DNA of 64,000 nt from Hydrocarboniphaga daqingensis (GCF_900129825.1 NZ_FQWZ01000007.1:124001-188000), one strand, 5' to 3'. Positions 41,314-49,830 are shown, numbered from the stretch's first letter. Numbers and translations: made by a program. The notes: generated by a model from the letters alone, not told the origin.

Positions 41314-42510
41314 TCAATCCGGGAAAAACAGCACGCGGTGATTGCTGCGATCGGTGACGTAAAGCACGCCGTTGAAATAGGTCGCGCCGGTCGGCGAGCT
41401 GAGCGTGCGCGACGACGGCTCGTCGTCGCTGGCGCCGTCCTGATCGTCGTCGTTGGGCGTGCGTGCGCTGTAGCTGTCCTGGCCATAGGTGTCGACGGCC
41501 GAGGCGCCGTTGGCGATCGGGAACGAGTCGAACTTGATCACGCGGTTGTTTTCGGCGTCGGCGATGTAGATGCGGGTGCCGTCCGAGGTCACGCCGTACG
41601 GCGTCCGCAGCGCGGCTTGTCCGACGCCGGCTGCTGTGCGCGAAAAGTCGGTCTGGCCGATCACGTAGGTCGCGTCGCTACCGCTGCTGCGTGGAATCGA
41701 CGACCAATACATCACGCGGTTGTTGCCGCTGTCGGACACCAGCAGCCGCAGCCCGTCGGTCCACAAGCTGGCGGGATTGGTCAGACCGTCTTCTTCGTCG
41801 GCCGCGGTCGCCGTCGTGAAATCCGGTTGTCCGAGTACGACGCTGGCGTCGCTGCCCGATGCGTCGGGCACGCTGTTCCAGATCAGCACGCGATTGTTGT
41901 ACTGGTCGACGACGAACAGCTTGTTGTTGGCGATCGTCGCGGCGATCGGAAAGTTCAGCGCGCCGCTGCCGGTGCCCGGATCGTTGCCGCTGAAATCGCT
42001 CTGGCCGACGACGACGTCGGCCGGCGTATTGGCGGTCGGCAGGTTGTTCCAGATCAGCACGCGATTGTTGCCGGCGTCGGCCACGACCAGGCGGCTGTCG
42101 GTGATCGACACGCTGGCCGGCAGCGCCAACTTGGACGACGAGGTGCCCGAGCTATTGCTGGTGAAATCGCTCTGGCCGATCACGAAGTCGGGCGCCACCG
42201 CGCTACTACTCGGAATGCTGTTCCAGCCCAGGATGCGGTGATTGCTGTAGTCGGCCAAGTAGAACAGGCTGCCATTGGTGGCGACGCCGCCCAGTGGTTG
42301 CGCCAAGCCCAGCGCGTTGACGCTGTTGCCGCGGTTGGATTGCGACCCGGTGAAGCTGTCTTGACCCAGCAGCGCAAACGCTTCGGGCATGTCGACATCG
42401 TCGTCGTCGCTGCTGTTGCCGCCGCAGGCGCTCAAGCCCCACAACATCAGCGTCGACAGGCACAGGATGGAAGTGGCGCGGCGCAGCGGCGTCGAGGGGA
42501 ACACGGGCAT
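41314..42510 (-). CDS. NHL-repeat lipoprotein, six-bladed propeller
   Basis: The protein has 398 residues. A lipobox LSAC (Cys29) and an Asp-rich spacer lead to six very regular repeats. Each contains a GQ(S/D)F motif (near 49, 112, 169, 227, 285, 343) and an NNRVLIWN-type strand (88, 146, 203, 261, 319, 388), a period of 57-58 residues. This is the NHL propeller layout. A DDDQDGASDDE loop in the last blade looks like a calcium site. It is first gene of a minus-strand set with the Ig-like and DUF4382 lipoproteins. Function unknown. Confidence 0.85.
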   Translation of the reverse strand: MPVFPSTPLRRATSILCLSTLMLWGLSACGGNSSDDDDVDMPEAFALLGQDSFTGSQSNRGNSVNALGLAQPLGGVATNGSLFYLADYSNHRILGWNSIPSSSAVAPDFVIGQSDFTSNSSGTSSSKLALPASVSITDSRLVVADAGNNRVLIWNNLPTANTPADVVVGQSDFSGNDPGTGSGALNFPIAATIANNKLFVVDQYNNRVLIWNSVPDASGSDASVVLGQPDFTTATAADEEDGLTNPASLWTDGLRLLVSDSGNNRVMYWSSIPRSSGSDATYVIGQTDFSRTAAGVGQAALRTPYGVTSDGTRIYIADAENNRVIKFDSFPIANGASAVDTYGQDSYSARTPNDDDQDGASDDEPSSRTLSSPTGATYFNGVLYVTDRSNHRVLFFPD

Positions 42511-42678
42511 GAAGATCTCTCGTAACGGGTCGAAAAATCAGCGCCGTTGCGGCGGCGCTGTCGAGCCGAGACGATAGGGGCCCATCGTGTTGACCAGCTT
42601 TGCGGTATTGCAACCGCCGGTAACGCCGTAGCGGTTTGATGTAACGCGCTGGAACGCGCTGTGTTGGTTGCGCCTGCG

Positions 42679-43851
42679 TCAGCGCGTCTGGCGCGGCACC
42701 GTGATCTGCACGTCCAAGCCGCCGTCGGGATGGTTGCGCAGCAGCAGATGCCCGCCCATCGACTCGACCAAGTCCTTGGTGATCGCCAGCCCCAGGCCCG
42801 TTCCGCCGCTGTCGCGGTTGCGCGACGACTCGACGCGGAAGAACGGCTCGGTGACGCGTGGCAGCAGCGATTCGGGGATGCCGGGGCCGCGGTCGCGGAT
42901 GCGGATCGTCAGCGCGTCGCTGCGGTCGCGGATCGTCAGCACGGCGCTACCGCCGTAGCGCACCGCATTTTCGAGCACATTGGCGATCGCGCGCTCCAGT
43001 TGCCCTGGGCGGCAGGCCAGCGTGCGCGCGCTGCCGCGCAACTCGATGTCGGCACCGGTGTCCTGCAAGCGCTCGACGATGATCGCGACCAGCGCGTTGA
43101 CGTCGACGTCCTGCATCGGCTCGCCGCCATGAACGCCGCGCATGAACGTCAGCGCTTCTTCGACGCGCTTCTGCAGCGTGCCGATGTCGTCGGCGATCGG
43201 CGCCTGCAGCGCTTCGGGCAGCAGCGCCAAGCGCAGCTGCAACCGCGTGATCGGCGTTTTCAGGTCGTGCGACATCGCCAGCAGCGCATCGCTGCGTCCG
43301 CGCAGAAAGCGCAGCAGCCGGTCCTGCATGCGGTTGAACGCCGCTGCGGCGCGGCGCACTTCGGGCGGCCCGCGCTCGGCCAGCGGCTCGCTACCGACGT
43401 CGCGGCCCAAGGCTTCGGCGGCGCGCGACAGTCGTTGCAACGGCCGCATGACCCACCAGGCCGCGAACCAGACGATCAGCGTCGTGATCAGGAAGATTCC
43501 GCCCAAGCTCTGCCATGGGGGAATGAAGTTGCGCCGGGCGAACGTGAGCTTCTTGCCGCTGCTGTCGATCGGCGGCGGATTGTCCCAGGGGACTGGCGGA
43601 CCCCGATCGTAATCCCGCATCGGCAGCCGGAAGCCGGGCTCGGGCATGAAACGCGGCGGCGGTCGCGGCATGCCGAAGTCGCTGCTGGCCTGCAACACCG
43701 ACACTGGCTGCATCTCCCACAGCAGCCGCATCGTCAGATACTGGCCGACGACGATCACCGGCGAGATCAGCAGCGCCACGCGCAGCGACAGCGGAATGCG
43801 GCCGTAGGTGTGATGGAGCACGGCGCGCAGGCGCGCCATCAAGGTCGTCAT
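42679..43851 (-). CDS. Sensor histidine kinase, EnvZ-type
   Basis: The protein has 390 residues. One membrane helix lies at about 23-43 and another at 117-135, enclosing a short Pro-rich periplasmic region (RPPPRFMPEP, GPPVPWDNPPPID). A HAMP segment (MRPLQRLSRAAEALG) is followed by the phospho-acceptor His195 in LAMSHDLKTPITR, then the ATPase boxes ENAVRYGG, DRGPGIPES and GGTGLGLAI. It follows the OmpR-type regulator by 28 bases and is its probable partner. The signal sensed is not apparent. Confidence 0.92.
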   Translation of the reverse strand: MTTLMARLRAVLHHTYGRIPLSLRVALLISPVIVVGQYLTMRLLWEMQPVSVLQASSDFGMPRPPPRFMPEPGFRLPMRDYDRGPPVPWDNPPPIDSSGKKLTFARRNFIPPWQSLGGIFLITTLIVWFAAWWVMRPLQRLSRAAEALGRDVGSEPLAERGPPEVRRAAAAFNRMQDRLLRFLRGRSDALLAMSHDLKTPITRLQLRLALLPEALQAPIADDIGTLQKRVEEALTFMRGVHGGEPMQDVDVNALVAIIVERLQDTGADIELRGSARTLACRPGQLERAIANVLENAVRYGGSAVLTIRDRSDALTIRIRDRGPGIPESLLPRVTEPFFRVESSRNRDSGGTGLGLAITKDLVESMGGHLLLRNHPDGGLDVQITVPRQTR

Positions 43852-43879
43852 CAGCGCCGGCGCCCGGTCGGTGGAGGAC

Positions 43880-44602
43880 TCAGCTGCTGCCGATGTCGGC
43901 GGTCAGCACGTAGCCGCGATTGCGCACGGTCTTGATCAGCCGGGGCTCGCGGCCGTCGTCGCGCAGCCGCGCACGCAGTCGCGAGATCGCGATGTCGATG
44001 CGGCGCTCGAACGGATCGGCCGGCCGTCCGGCCGTGGCTTCCATGATGCGGTCGCGCGTCAGCACTTGATTGGCGTTTTGCAGCAGCAGTTCCAGCAGCC
44101 GGAATTCCAGGCTCGACAGCGCGACGATCGCGCCGTCGGGATCGCGCAGTTCGCGGCGCACGGCGTCGAAGGTCCAGCCGTCGAAGGTCCAGCCGCGCAA
44201 GCGCGTCGGCGTGGCGCCCGGCATCGCGCTGGCACGCCGGAGCACAGTGCGGATGCGCGCGATCAGCTCGCGCGGGTCGAACGGCTTGGCGACGTAGTCG
44301 TCGGCGCCGACTTCAAGGCCGACGATGCGGTCGATCGATTCGCCGCGCGCGGTCAGCATGATCACCGGTGTGTTCGAGCGAGTGCGTAGATCGCGGCAGA
44401 TCGCCAGCCCATCCTCGCCGGGCAGCATCAGGTCGAGCACGATCAGGTCGGCAGGTTGCTCGGCCAACGCGCGGCGCAGCGCAGCGCCGTCGGCGACGGC
44501 GCGTGTCGCAAAGCCATATTGGTCGAGGACCTGGCTGAGCAGTTCGCGGATCTGCTGGTCGTCGTCGACGACGACGATATGCGGGCGTGGCGTGGCGGTC
44601 AT
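43880..44602 (-). CDS. OmpR-family response regulator
   Basis: The ATG at 44602 gives 240 residues; a frame open to 44650 adds 16 unconserved residues. The receiver domain has HIVVVDDDQQIRELL, the phospho-acceptor Asp57 in LIVLDLMLPG, and the lysine in YVAKPFDPREL. The C-terminal winged helix (SSLEFRLLELLLQNANQVLTRD, then ERRIDIAISRLRARL and VRNRGYVLT) binds DNA. The linker contains an exact duplication, GWTFDGWTFD, from a 15-base tandem repeat. It lies between the GspE-type ATPase gene and the kinase gene. Confidence 0.93.
   Translation of the reverse strand: MTATPRPHIVVVDDDQQIRELLSQVLDQYGFATRAVADGAALRRALAEQPADLIVLDLMLPGEDGLAICRDLRTRSNTPVIMLTARGESIDRIVGLEVGADDYVAKPFDPRELIARIRTVLRRASAMPGATPTRLRGWTFDGWTFDAVRRELRDPDGAIVALSSLEFRLLELLLQNANQVLTRDRIMEATAGRPADPFERRIDIAISRLRARLRDDGREPRLIKTVRNRGYVLTADIGSS
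44165..44194. repeat. 15-bp tandem repeat inside the response regulator gene
   Basis: GTCGAAGGTCCAGCC occurs at 44165-44179 and again at 44180-44194. It keeps the frame and doubles five residues in the interdomain linker. Confidence 0.9.
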
Positions 44603-44650
44603 GAGGCGAGGGGCGGGCCGGGAGTCAGCGTCTGACAACGCTGACGCCAA

Positions 44651-46477
44651 TCAGTTGCGCGCCTCGGTGCCGGCGGGTGGGGGCGCGTCCGGTGAGCAGC
44701 GCAGCACTTCGTCGATCGTCGTCAGGCCCTCGGCGATCTTGCTGGCGCCGGCAATCCGCAGCGGCCGCATGCCGTCGGCGACGGCCAGCGTGCGCAGCTC
44801 GGCCGGGTCGGCGCTGGCGTGGATGCCGGCGCGCAGCGCGGGCGTCATTCGCAGAATCTCGTAGACGCCGGCGCGGCCCAAGTAGCCGGTTTCGCGGCAT
44901 TCCAGGCAGCCGCTGGCCTGCTGCGCCGTCGTCGGCAGCGCGAGCGGCCATGGCGCGACCATCTCCTGCCAGCGCTTCGCATCGACGGCAGCCGGCTGCT
45001 TGCAGTGCGGGCACAGCGTGCGCACCAGTCGCTGCGCGACGACGCCGACGACGGTGGCCTTGATCAGATACGGCGGCACGCCCAGGTCGAGCAGCCGGGT
45101 GATCGCGCTGGGCGCGTCGTTGGTATGCAGCGTGCTCAGCACCAGGTGGCCGGTCAGCGCGGCCTGGATCGCATTCTCAGCGGTTTCCAGGTCGCGGATT
45201 TCGCCGACCATGATGATGTCCGGGTCCTGGCGCAGCAGCGCGCGCACGCCGCTGGCAAAGCTCAGGTCGATGTTGGCCTGCACCTGCATCTGGTTGAACG
45301 CGGGTTCGACGAGCTCGATCGGGTCTTCAATCGTGCAGACGTTGACGTCGGGCGTGGCCAGATGGCGCAGCGTCGAATACAGCGTCGTGGTCTTGCCCGA
45401 GCCGGTTGGGCCGGTGACCAGAATGATGCCGTTGGGCGCGCCGATCATCTGTCGCCACAGCGCGGCCTCGTCGGCGGTCAGGCCCAGTTCGTTGAAGTCC
45501 TTTAGCAGCACGGCGGGGTCGAAGATCCGCAGCACCAGCTTTTCGCCGAACGCCGTCGGCAGGCTGGACACGCGCAGCTCGACTTCCTTGCCCGACGGCG
45601 AGCGCGTCTTGATGCGGCCGTCTTGGGGTTTGCGCTTTTCGGCCAGGTCCATCCGCGCCAGGATCTTGATCCGGCTGGTCACCGACGGCATCACCGTCGC
45701 CGGGATCTGATAGACCTCGTGCAGCACGCCATCGATCCGGAAGCGCACATTGCCGCGTTCACGGCGCGGCTCGATGTGGATGTCGCTGGCGCGCTGTTCG
45801 AAGGCGTAGCTGAGCAGCCAGTCGACGATCGCGATCACGTGCTGGTCGTCGGCGGTCAGCTTGCCGCTGCGGCCGAGTTCGGTCAGCTGCTCCAGATTCT
45901 GGATGCCACTCTGCACGCCACCGCCGGGCTGACGTCCGCGCTGCTCGCTCGACGCCTTGACCGAGCGCGCCAGCGCATAGAACTCGACGATGTAGCGGTC
46001 CAGATCGGCCGGGCTGGCCAAGACGCGGTGCACGTCGCGCTTCAGCGCCGGTGCCAGGTCGCGTTCCCAGTCGCGCAACCACGGCTCGGCGGTGGCGATC
46101 ACGATTTCGGTCGGCGTGACCTTGACCGGCAGGATGCGCGCCCGCGCCGCGTAGGCATACGGGATCAGCTGCGTGATCCGCGCCACGTCCAGCCCCAGCG
46201 GGTCGATCCGGTGATAGGGCAGACCGGCCTGCTGCGCCTGCCACTGCACCAGGGTGTCCAGCGTCAGCCGCTGGCCCGGCGTCCGGGCGTCGTCCCATTC
46301 GCAGTCGGCGATCACGACCAGCGGATGACGCGGATCACCCGCGCTGCGGCCGAGCAGCAGCTGCGCTTGTTCCCGCGTGATCCGCTGGTCGCGGATCAGC
46401 GCGTCGAGCGCCTCGGTCAGCGTCAGCCGCTGATCGCGGATGACGCCGGCGGCGGTGGGGCTCGGGGACTTGTTCAT
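44651..46477 (-). CDS. GspE/PulE/PilB-type secretion ATPase
   Basis: The protein has 608 residues. An N-terminal GspE/MshE-like domain is followed by the ATPase core: Asp box DIHIEPRRERGNVRFRIDG, Walker A GPTGSGKTTT (356-365), Walker B IIMVGEIRDLETAE (421-434), His box LTGHLVLSTLHTND. Paired cysteines CPHC (489-492) and CLEC (524-527) form the zinc site of GspE and PilB. It powers type II secretion or type IV pili; no other gsp or pil genes lie in this window. The two-component pair follows in the same direction 48 bases on. Confidence 0.88.
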   Translation of the reverse strand: MNKSPSPTAAGVIRDQRLTLTEALDALIRDQRITREQAQLLLGRSAGDPRHPLVVIADCEWDDARTPGQRLTLDTLVQWQAQQAGLPYHRIDPLGLDVARITQLIPYAYAARARILPVKVTPTEIVIATAEPWLRDWERDLAPALKRDVHRVLASPADLDRYIVEFYALARSVKASSEQRGRQPGGGVQSGIQNLEQLTELGRSGKLTADDQHVIAIVDWLLSYAFEQRASDIHIEPRRERGNVRFRIDGVLHEVYQIPATVMPSVTSRIKILARMDLAEKRKPQDGRIKTRSPSGKEVELRVSSLPTAFGEKLVLRIFDPAVLLKDFNELGLTADEAALWRQMIGAPNGIILVTGPTGSGKTTTLYSTLRHLATPDVNVCTIEDPIELVEPAFNQMQVQANIDLSFASGVRALLRQDPDIIMVGEIRDLETAENAIQAALTGHLVLSTLHTNDAPSAITRLLDLGVPPYLIKATVVGVVAQRLVRTLCPHCKQPAAVDAKRWQEMVAPWPLALPTTAQQASGCLECRETGYLGRAGVYEILRMTPALRAGIHASADPAELRTLAVADGMRPLRIAGASKIAEGLTTIDEVLRCSPDAPPPAGTEARN

Positions 46478-46522
46478 CGCGTTACGTTAGCATCGGCGAC
46501 GAATTTCGATGCCTGCCTCGAC

Positions 46523-47059
46523 ATGATCCTACGAAATACCGGCCTGCCGATCGTGCTGGCCGCCGCGTTGCTCGGCTCTGCTTGCGCGTCGTCCAAGAGC
46601 TGGGTTCCCCAGGTTTCGGCGCCCGACGTGTCCAGCTGGTTCACGCGCGAAAACGCCGTTGCCGTCGTCGAAGTCGGTAACGACAGCCAGTGCAATGCGC
46701 CCGACGGCGAAACGCGCCTGCAGTTGCTGGCCAGCGCCGATGCGGTCATGCAGTGGCAGTCCAGCCGCGGCGTTGCGCTGATATCGCAGGCCGCGCTGAC
46801 GCCAGCGCGCTACGTCGTGGTCGATCTGGGCCAGCGCAGCACCGCCGGCCACGGCCTGGCCGTCAGCCGCCAGGGCGGCTTGCGCGACGGCGTGCTGCTG
46901 CTGAAGGCGACCACGTTTGCGCCGCGCCCCGATGCGATGAGCGCCCAGGTCATCACCAGCCCCTGCGCGCTGGTGCGTCTGCCGGCGGTGGAGTTCAAGT
47001 CGCTGCGCTTGGTCGACCAGACCGGCAAGGTCCGCGCCAGCACCGGCGTTACCCCGTGA
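46523..47059 (+). CDS. Putative lipoprotein, PrcB-like
   Basis: The ATG at 46523 gives 178 residues. The signal MILRNTGLPIVLAAALLG ends at GSAC (Cys21); Gly at -3 makes this a weak lipobox. The C-terminal part (ARYVVVDLGQRSTAGHGLAVSR, LLLKATTFAPRPDAMSAQVI, SPCALVRLP; key pattern GYxxxV...P.P....Q..T.P) resembles the PrcB C-terminal domain found in some protease complexes. This is inference from pattern only. It is divergent from the GspE-type gene across 45 bases and its stop overlaps the next gene (GTGA). Confidence 0.65.
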   Translation: MILRNTGLPIVLAAALLGSACASSKSWVPQVSAPDVSSWFTRENAVAVVEVGNDSQCNAPDGETRLQLLASADAVMQWQSSRGVALISQAALTPARYVVVDLGQRSTAGHGLAVSRQGGLRDGVLLLKATTFAPRPDAMSAQVITSPCALVRLPAVEFKSLRLVDQTGKVRASTGVTP

Positions 47060-47511
47060 GCCGCCTGCTGCGCGGACTGGCGGCCGTGATGCTGGCGCTG
47101 GGCGTGGCCATGCCGGCCGCCGCCGAAGCGCCGAGCACGCCGTCGGACACCGTCGAAGCCTTTCACAAGGCACTGAAGGTCGGTGATGGCCGTGCGGCGC
47201 TGGCGTTTCTGCTGCCGGACGTCACGATCTACGAGCAGGGCTTCACCGACAACAGCCGCGACGACTGGGGCAGCCGCCAACTGGCGGACGCCAACCAGTT
47301 CGCCCGGCAGACCGAGCGCCGCGTGCTGCGCCGCGAGGCCAGCCAGGACACCAACACCGCGTGGGTGATCTCGACGACGGTCACCGAAGGCCAGTTCGAC
47401 GGCCGCAAGCTGGTGCTCGATGGCACCGAGACGATGCTGCTGCGCCGCGGTGTCGATGGCTGGCGCATCGCACACATTCATTGGTCGGCGCATTCGCCGC
47501 AGGACGAGTAA
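47056..47511 (+). CDS. Periplasmic NTF2/SnoaL-like (DUF4440-type) protein
   Basis: The protein has 151 residues from a GTG overlapping the previous stop. A Sec signal MSRLLRGLAAVMLALGVAMP ends at AAA-EAP. The mature part has the NTF2-like layout: a helix (SDTVEAFHKALKVGDGRAA), LAFLLPDVTIYEQG, and the sheet TAWVISTTVTEG, LDGTETMLLRRGVDGWRIAHIHWS. Members of this superfamily bind small ligands or act as enzymes; no specific role is evident. The four-base overlap suggests it works with the upstream lipoprotein. Confidence 0.78.
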   Translation: MSRLLRGLAAVMLALGVAMPAAAEAPSTPSDTVEAFHKALKVGDGRAALAFLLPDVTIYEQGFTDNSRDDWGSRQLADANQFARQTERRVLRREASQDTNTAWVISTTVTEGQFDGRKLVLDGTETMLLRRGVDGWRIAHIHWSAHSPQDE

Positions 47512-47576
47512 AACCCGTCCCTTCATTGCGAGCGGCCGTAGAGCCGTCGCTGTCAACGACTCGATAGGAAACCCGC

Positions 47577-48524
47577 ATGTTCAAAACGCTGTCGCGCTTC
47601 TTGCTCGGCTCGGCGATGTCGCTGTTGCTGGTGGTCAACACCTGCTTCTGGGCTGTGCCGCTCTACGTGATGATCTTCCTCAAGCTGCTCACGCCGGTCG
47701 GCTCGCGAGCCCGAGACCTGCTGTCGCGCGCCGCGTCGGCGCTCGCGCAGAACTGGGCCGTCTGCAACACCTGGTTCGTCGACCACTTTCTGCCGACGCG
47801 CTGGCAGATCCGCGTCGACGCCAGCGTCGATCCCAAAGGGCAGTACCTGGTCTGCGCCAACCACCAGAGCTGGAACGACATCGTCGTGTTGATGAAGGCC
47901 TTCGGCAAAAAGGCGCCGTTCTTCAAGTTCTTCCTGAAACAGGAGCTGATCTGGGTGCCGGTGCTGGGCCTGGCGTGGTGGGGCCTCGATTACCCGTTCA
48001 TGAAGCGCTATTCGACCAGCGAGCTGAAGAAGAACCCGGCGCTGCGCGGCAAGGATCTGGAAACCACGCGGCGTGCTTGCGAGCGCTTCCGCAATCAGCC
48101 GGGGCTGGTGCTGAACTTCCTCGAAGGCACGCGCTTCACCGTGGCCAAGCGCGACCAGCAGAGCTCGCCCTACCAGCATCTGCTGCGGCCCAAGGCCGGT
48201 GGTTTTGCGTTTGCGTTGTCGGCGCTCGGCGAGCGGCTGAACTCGCTGCTCGACATCACCATCGTGTATCCCGAAGGGCCGCTTGGCCTGTGGGGCCTGC
48301 TGTCCGGCCAGGTGCGGACGGTGATCGTTGAAGTGCGGCAGCTGACCGTGCCGCACGAATTCTTCGTCGGCAGCTACGAGAGCGATCCGGAGTTCCGCAA
48401 GCGCTTCCAGTTGTGGCTGGGCCAGCTGTGGACCGAGAAGGACGCGCGCATCAACCAGATCCTGGCGTCCTTCCCGGGCGAAACGCTCAGCGCTTCGCGG
48501 GCTTGGGCGAAACCCACATCCTGA
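47577..48524 (+). CDS. PlsC-type acyltransferase (YihG-like)
   Basis: The protein has 315 residues. An N-terminal membrane helix (about 9-38) is followed by the acyltransferase signature HX4D in NHQSWND (His96, Asp101) and the substrate motif EGTRF (183-187). The size and context match the YihG/YnbC-type lysophospholipid or 1-acylglycerol-phosphate acyltransferases that shape inner-membrane phospholipids. The last 38 bases overlap, tail to tail, the end of the hotdog-fold gene on the other strand. Confidence 0.88.
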   Translation: MFKTLSRFLLGSAMSLLLVVNTCFWAVPLYVMIFLKLLTPVGSRARDLLSRAASALAQNWAVCNTWFVDHFLPTRWQIRVDASVDPKGQYLVCANHQSWNDIVVLMKAFGKKAPFFKFFLKQELIWVPVLGLAWWGLDYPFMKRYSTSELKKNPALRGKDLETTRRACERFRNQPGLVLNFLEGTRFTVAKRDQQSSPYQHLLRPKAGGFAFALSALGERLNSLLDITIVYPEGPLGLWGLLSGQVRTVIVEVRQLTVPHEFFVGSYESDPEFRKRFQLWLGQLWTEKDARINQILASFPGETLSASRAWAKPTS

Positions 48525-48972
48525 TTTCGGCCTCGAACACGGCCTCACCGGCCGTGTCGTAGATCGTCACTGCGGTCGGCAGCTCGAAGCCTTCGTCGCC
48601 GAACACTGGCGGCGTCGGGAAATGCGCCACGGCGCGCACGTCGGTGCCGGCCTTCTTCAAGTACGACACCGTCATTCCCTTCGGAATCCAGCGGTGCGTG
48701 TCGGGCGGCACGCTGGCTTCGGTCATGATGCCGCCGGCCACTTCGGCCAGGTTGCACATCGCGATCGCGTGCACGGTGCCCAAGTGGTTGGTCACGGCGC
48801 GATGCTTCTTGACGCTGGCCACGCAGTGGCCGAACGCCAGCTCGGTGATCAGCGGGCTGATGCTGCCGAAGTACGGGGCCTTCATGCAGATCATCCGCGT
48901 GAACAGCCGCGGACCCAGCGGCAGCTTGGACAGGCGTTGCCAGGCGCTCAGCACCATCGGGGTTTTGCTCAT
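48487..48972 (-). CDS. DUF4442 hotdog-fold (thioesterase-like) protein
   Basis: The ATG at 48972, with GGAG nine bases upstream, gives 161 residues. The hotdog helix and strands are visible in TNHLGTVHAIAMCNLAEVAGGIMTEA (key HLGTVHA...NLAE, near residues 62-82) and GMTVSYLKKAGTDVRAVAHF. The family includes acyl-CoA thioesterases. It overlaps the acpH stop by four bases (ATGA), so the two form an operon that may edit acyl groups. The 3' end runs into the convergent acyltransferase gene. Confidence 0.8.
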   Translation of the reverse strand: MSKTPMVLSAWQRLSKLPLGPRLFTRMICMKAPYFGSISPLITELAFGHCVASVKKHRAVTNHLGTVHAIAMCNLAEVAGGIMTEASVPPDTHRWIPKGMTVSYLKKAGTDVRAVAHFPTPPVFGDEGFELPTAVTIYDTAGEAVFEAEIRMWVSPKPAKR

Positions 48973-49601
48973 CGTTGTGACTCCGTAAGGGACAAGGGAA
49001 AGGAATTCGGGGACGCGGCTGGCGGTGCGCCAAAGTCGCGCGCCGCGGCCTCGAGGTCGCGGATCAGCTCGGGTAGGTCGCCGCGCAGCGCCGGCAGATG
49101 CACCTGCCAGCCGTTGATCGCGTCGAGCATCGGTGCAGGCTGTTTGAGCCGACCCGCGACGCGGCGCAGTGCCAACTCGATGCCGGTCTCGGTGGCATAG
49201 CTCAGCAGCAGCGCGTTCATGCCGCTGCGACTCGGCCGGCGCGGCCCATCGAACAGCGCGGCTTGGGCTGCGATCGCCTGGGCGCTGCGCCGGCAGAATG
49301 CGCCCAGGCGCTCGCCAGCGGCGTAGTGCGACCAGTCGGTCGCCAGCGCGTGGTCCCACAGCACGTCGAGGATGATCGGGGCGTAGCGGCGCGGCGTGCC
49401 GGCCGCAAACCGCGCCGTCGCGGCCAGCACGCGCGGATGTTGGTCGGTGATCGTGTCCAAGCGCCGATGCAGGCGGATCGAGTGCGCCAGCGCTGGCGTG
49501 AAGCGCGTCAGGTCCGGCCCCCGGACGAAGTCGCCGAGCACCGCGCCGGCCAGATCGGCGCCGACGCGGTCGGCCAGCAGCAGATGGGCCAGGAAGTTCA
49601 T
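48969..49601 (-). CDS. acpH: ACP phosphodiesterase (acyl carrier protein hydrolase)
   Basis: The protein has 210 residues and starts MNFLAHLLLA, the AcpH signature. AcpH removes the 4'-phosphopantetheine arm from acyl carrier protein. Metal-binding HD-like residues are seen in LGDFVRGPDL, SIRLHRRLDTITDQHP and ILDVLWDHALATDW. It is first gene of the pair with the DUF4442 gene. The C-terminal 20 residues are a Ser/Pro-rich tail of no known role. Confidence 0.87.
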   Translation of the reverse strand: MNFLAHLLLADRVGADLAGAVLGDFVRGPDLTRFTPALAHSIRLHRRLDTITDQHPRVLAATARFAAGTPRRYAPIILDVLWDHALATDWSHYAAGERLGAFCRRSAQAIAAQAALFDGPRRPSRSGMNALLLSYATETGIELALRRVAGRLKQPAPMLDAINGWQVHLPALRGDLPELIRDLEAAARDFGAPPAASPNSFPLSLTESQR

Positions 49602-49830
49602 GCCGCTATCGTAGCGACCGCCATCCGCCGGCGTATGGCGTCAGCGCCAGCCAGCAGCCGTCGGGGCGGTGCGACGCGTTGCGGCTCAAATCCCCCGCAC
49701 CATCACCGACTCGATGCCGAAACGGCACTGAGGGGAAGCAGGCAGACGCTAGCCGGGGAATCTCTCAGGACCGTTTGTCAGCGGTTTCCTACACTCCAGG
49801 CTTCCTCGTCTTGCCATTTCACTCGAGCCT

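Noticed and set aside
41338-42525. 395-codon open frame on the plus strand
   Set aside because: Antisense to the NHL propeller gene; its own repeats only mirror the propeller repeats.
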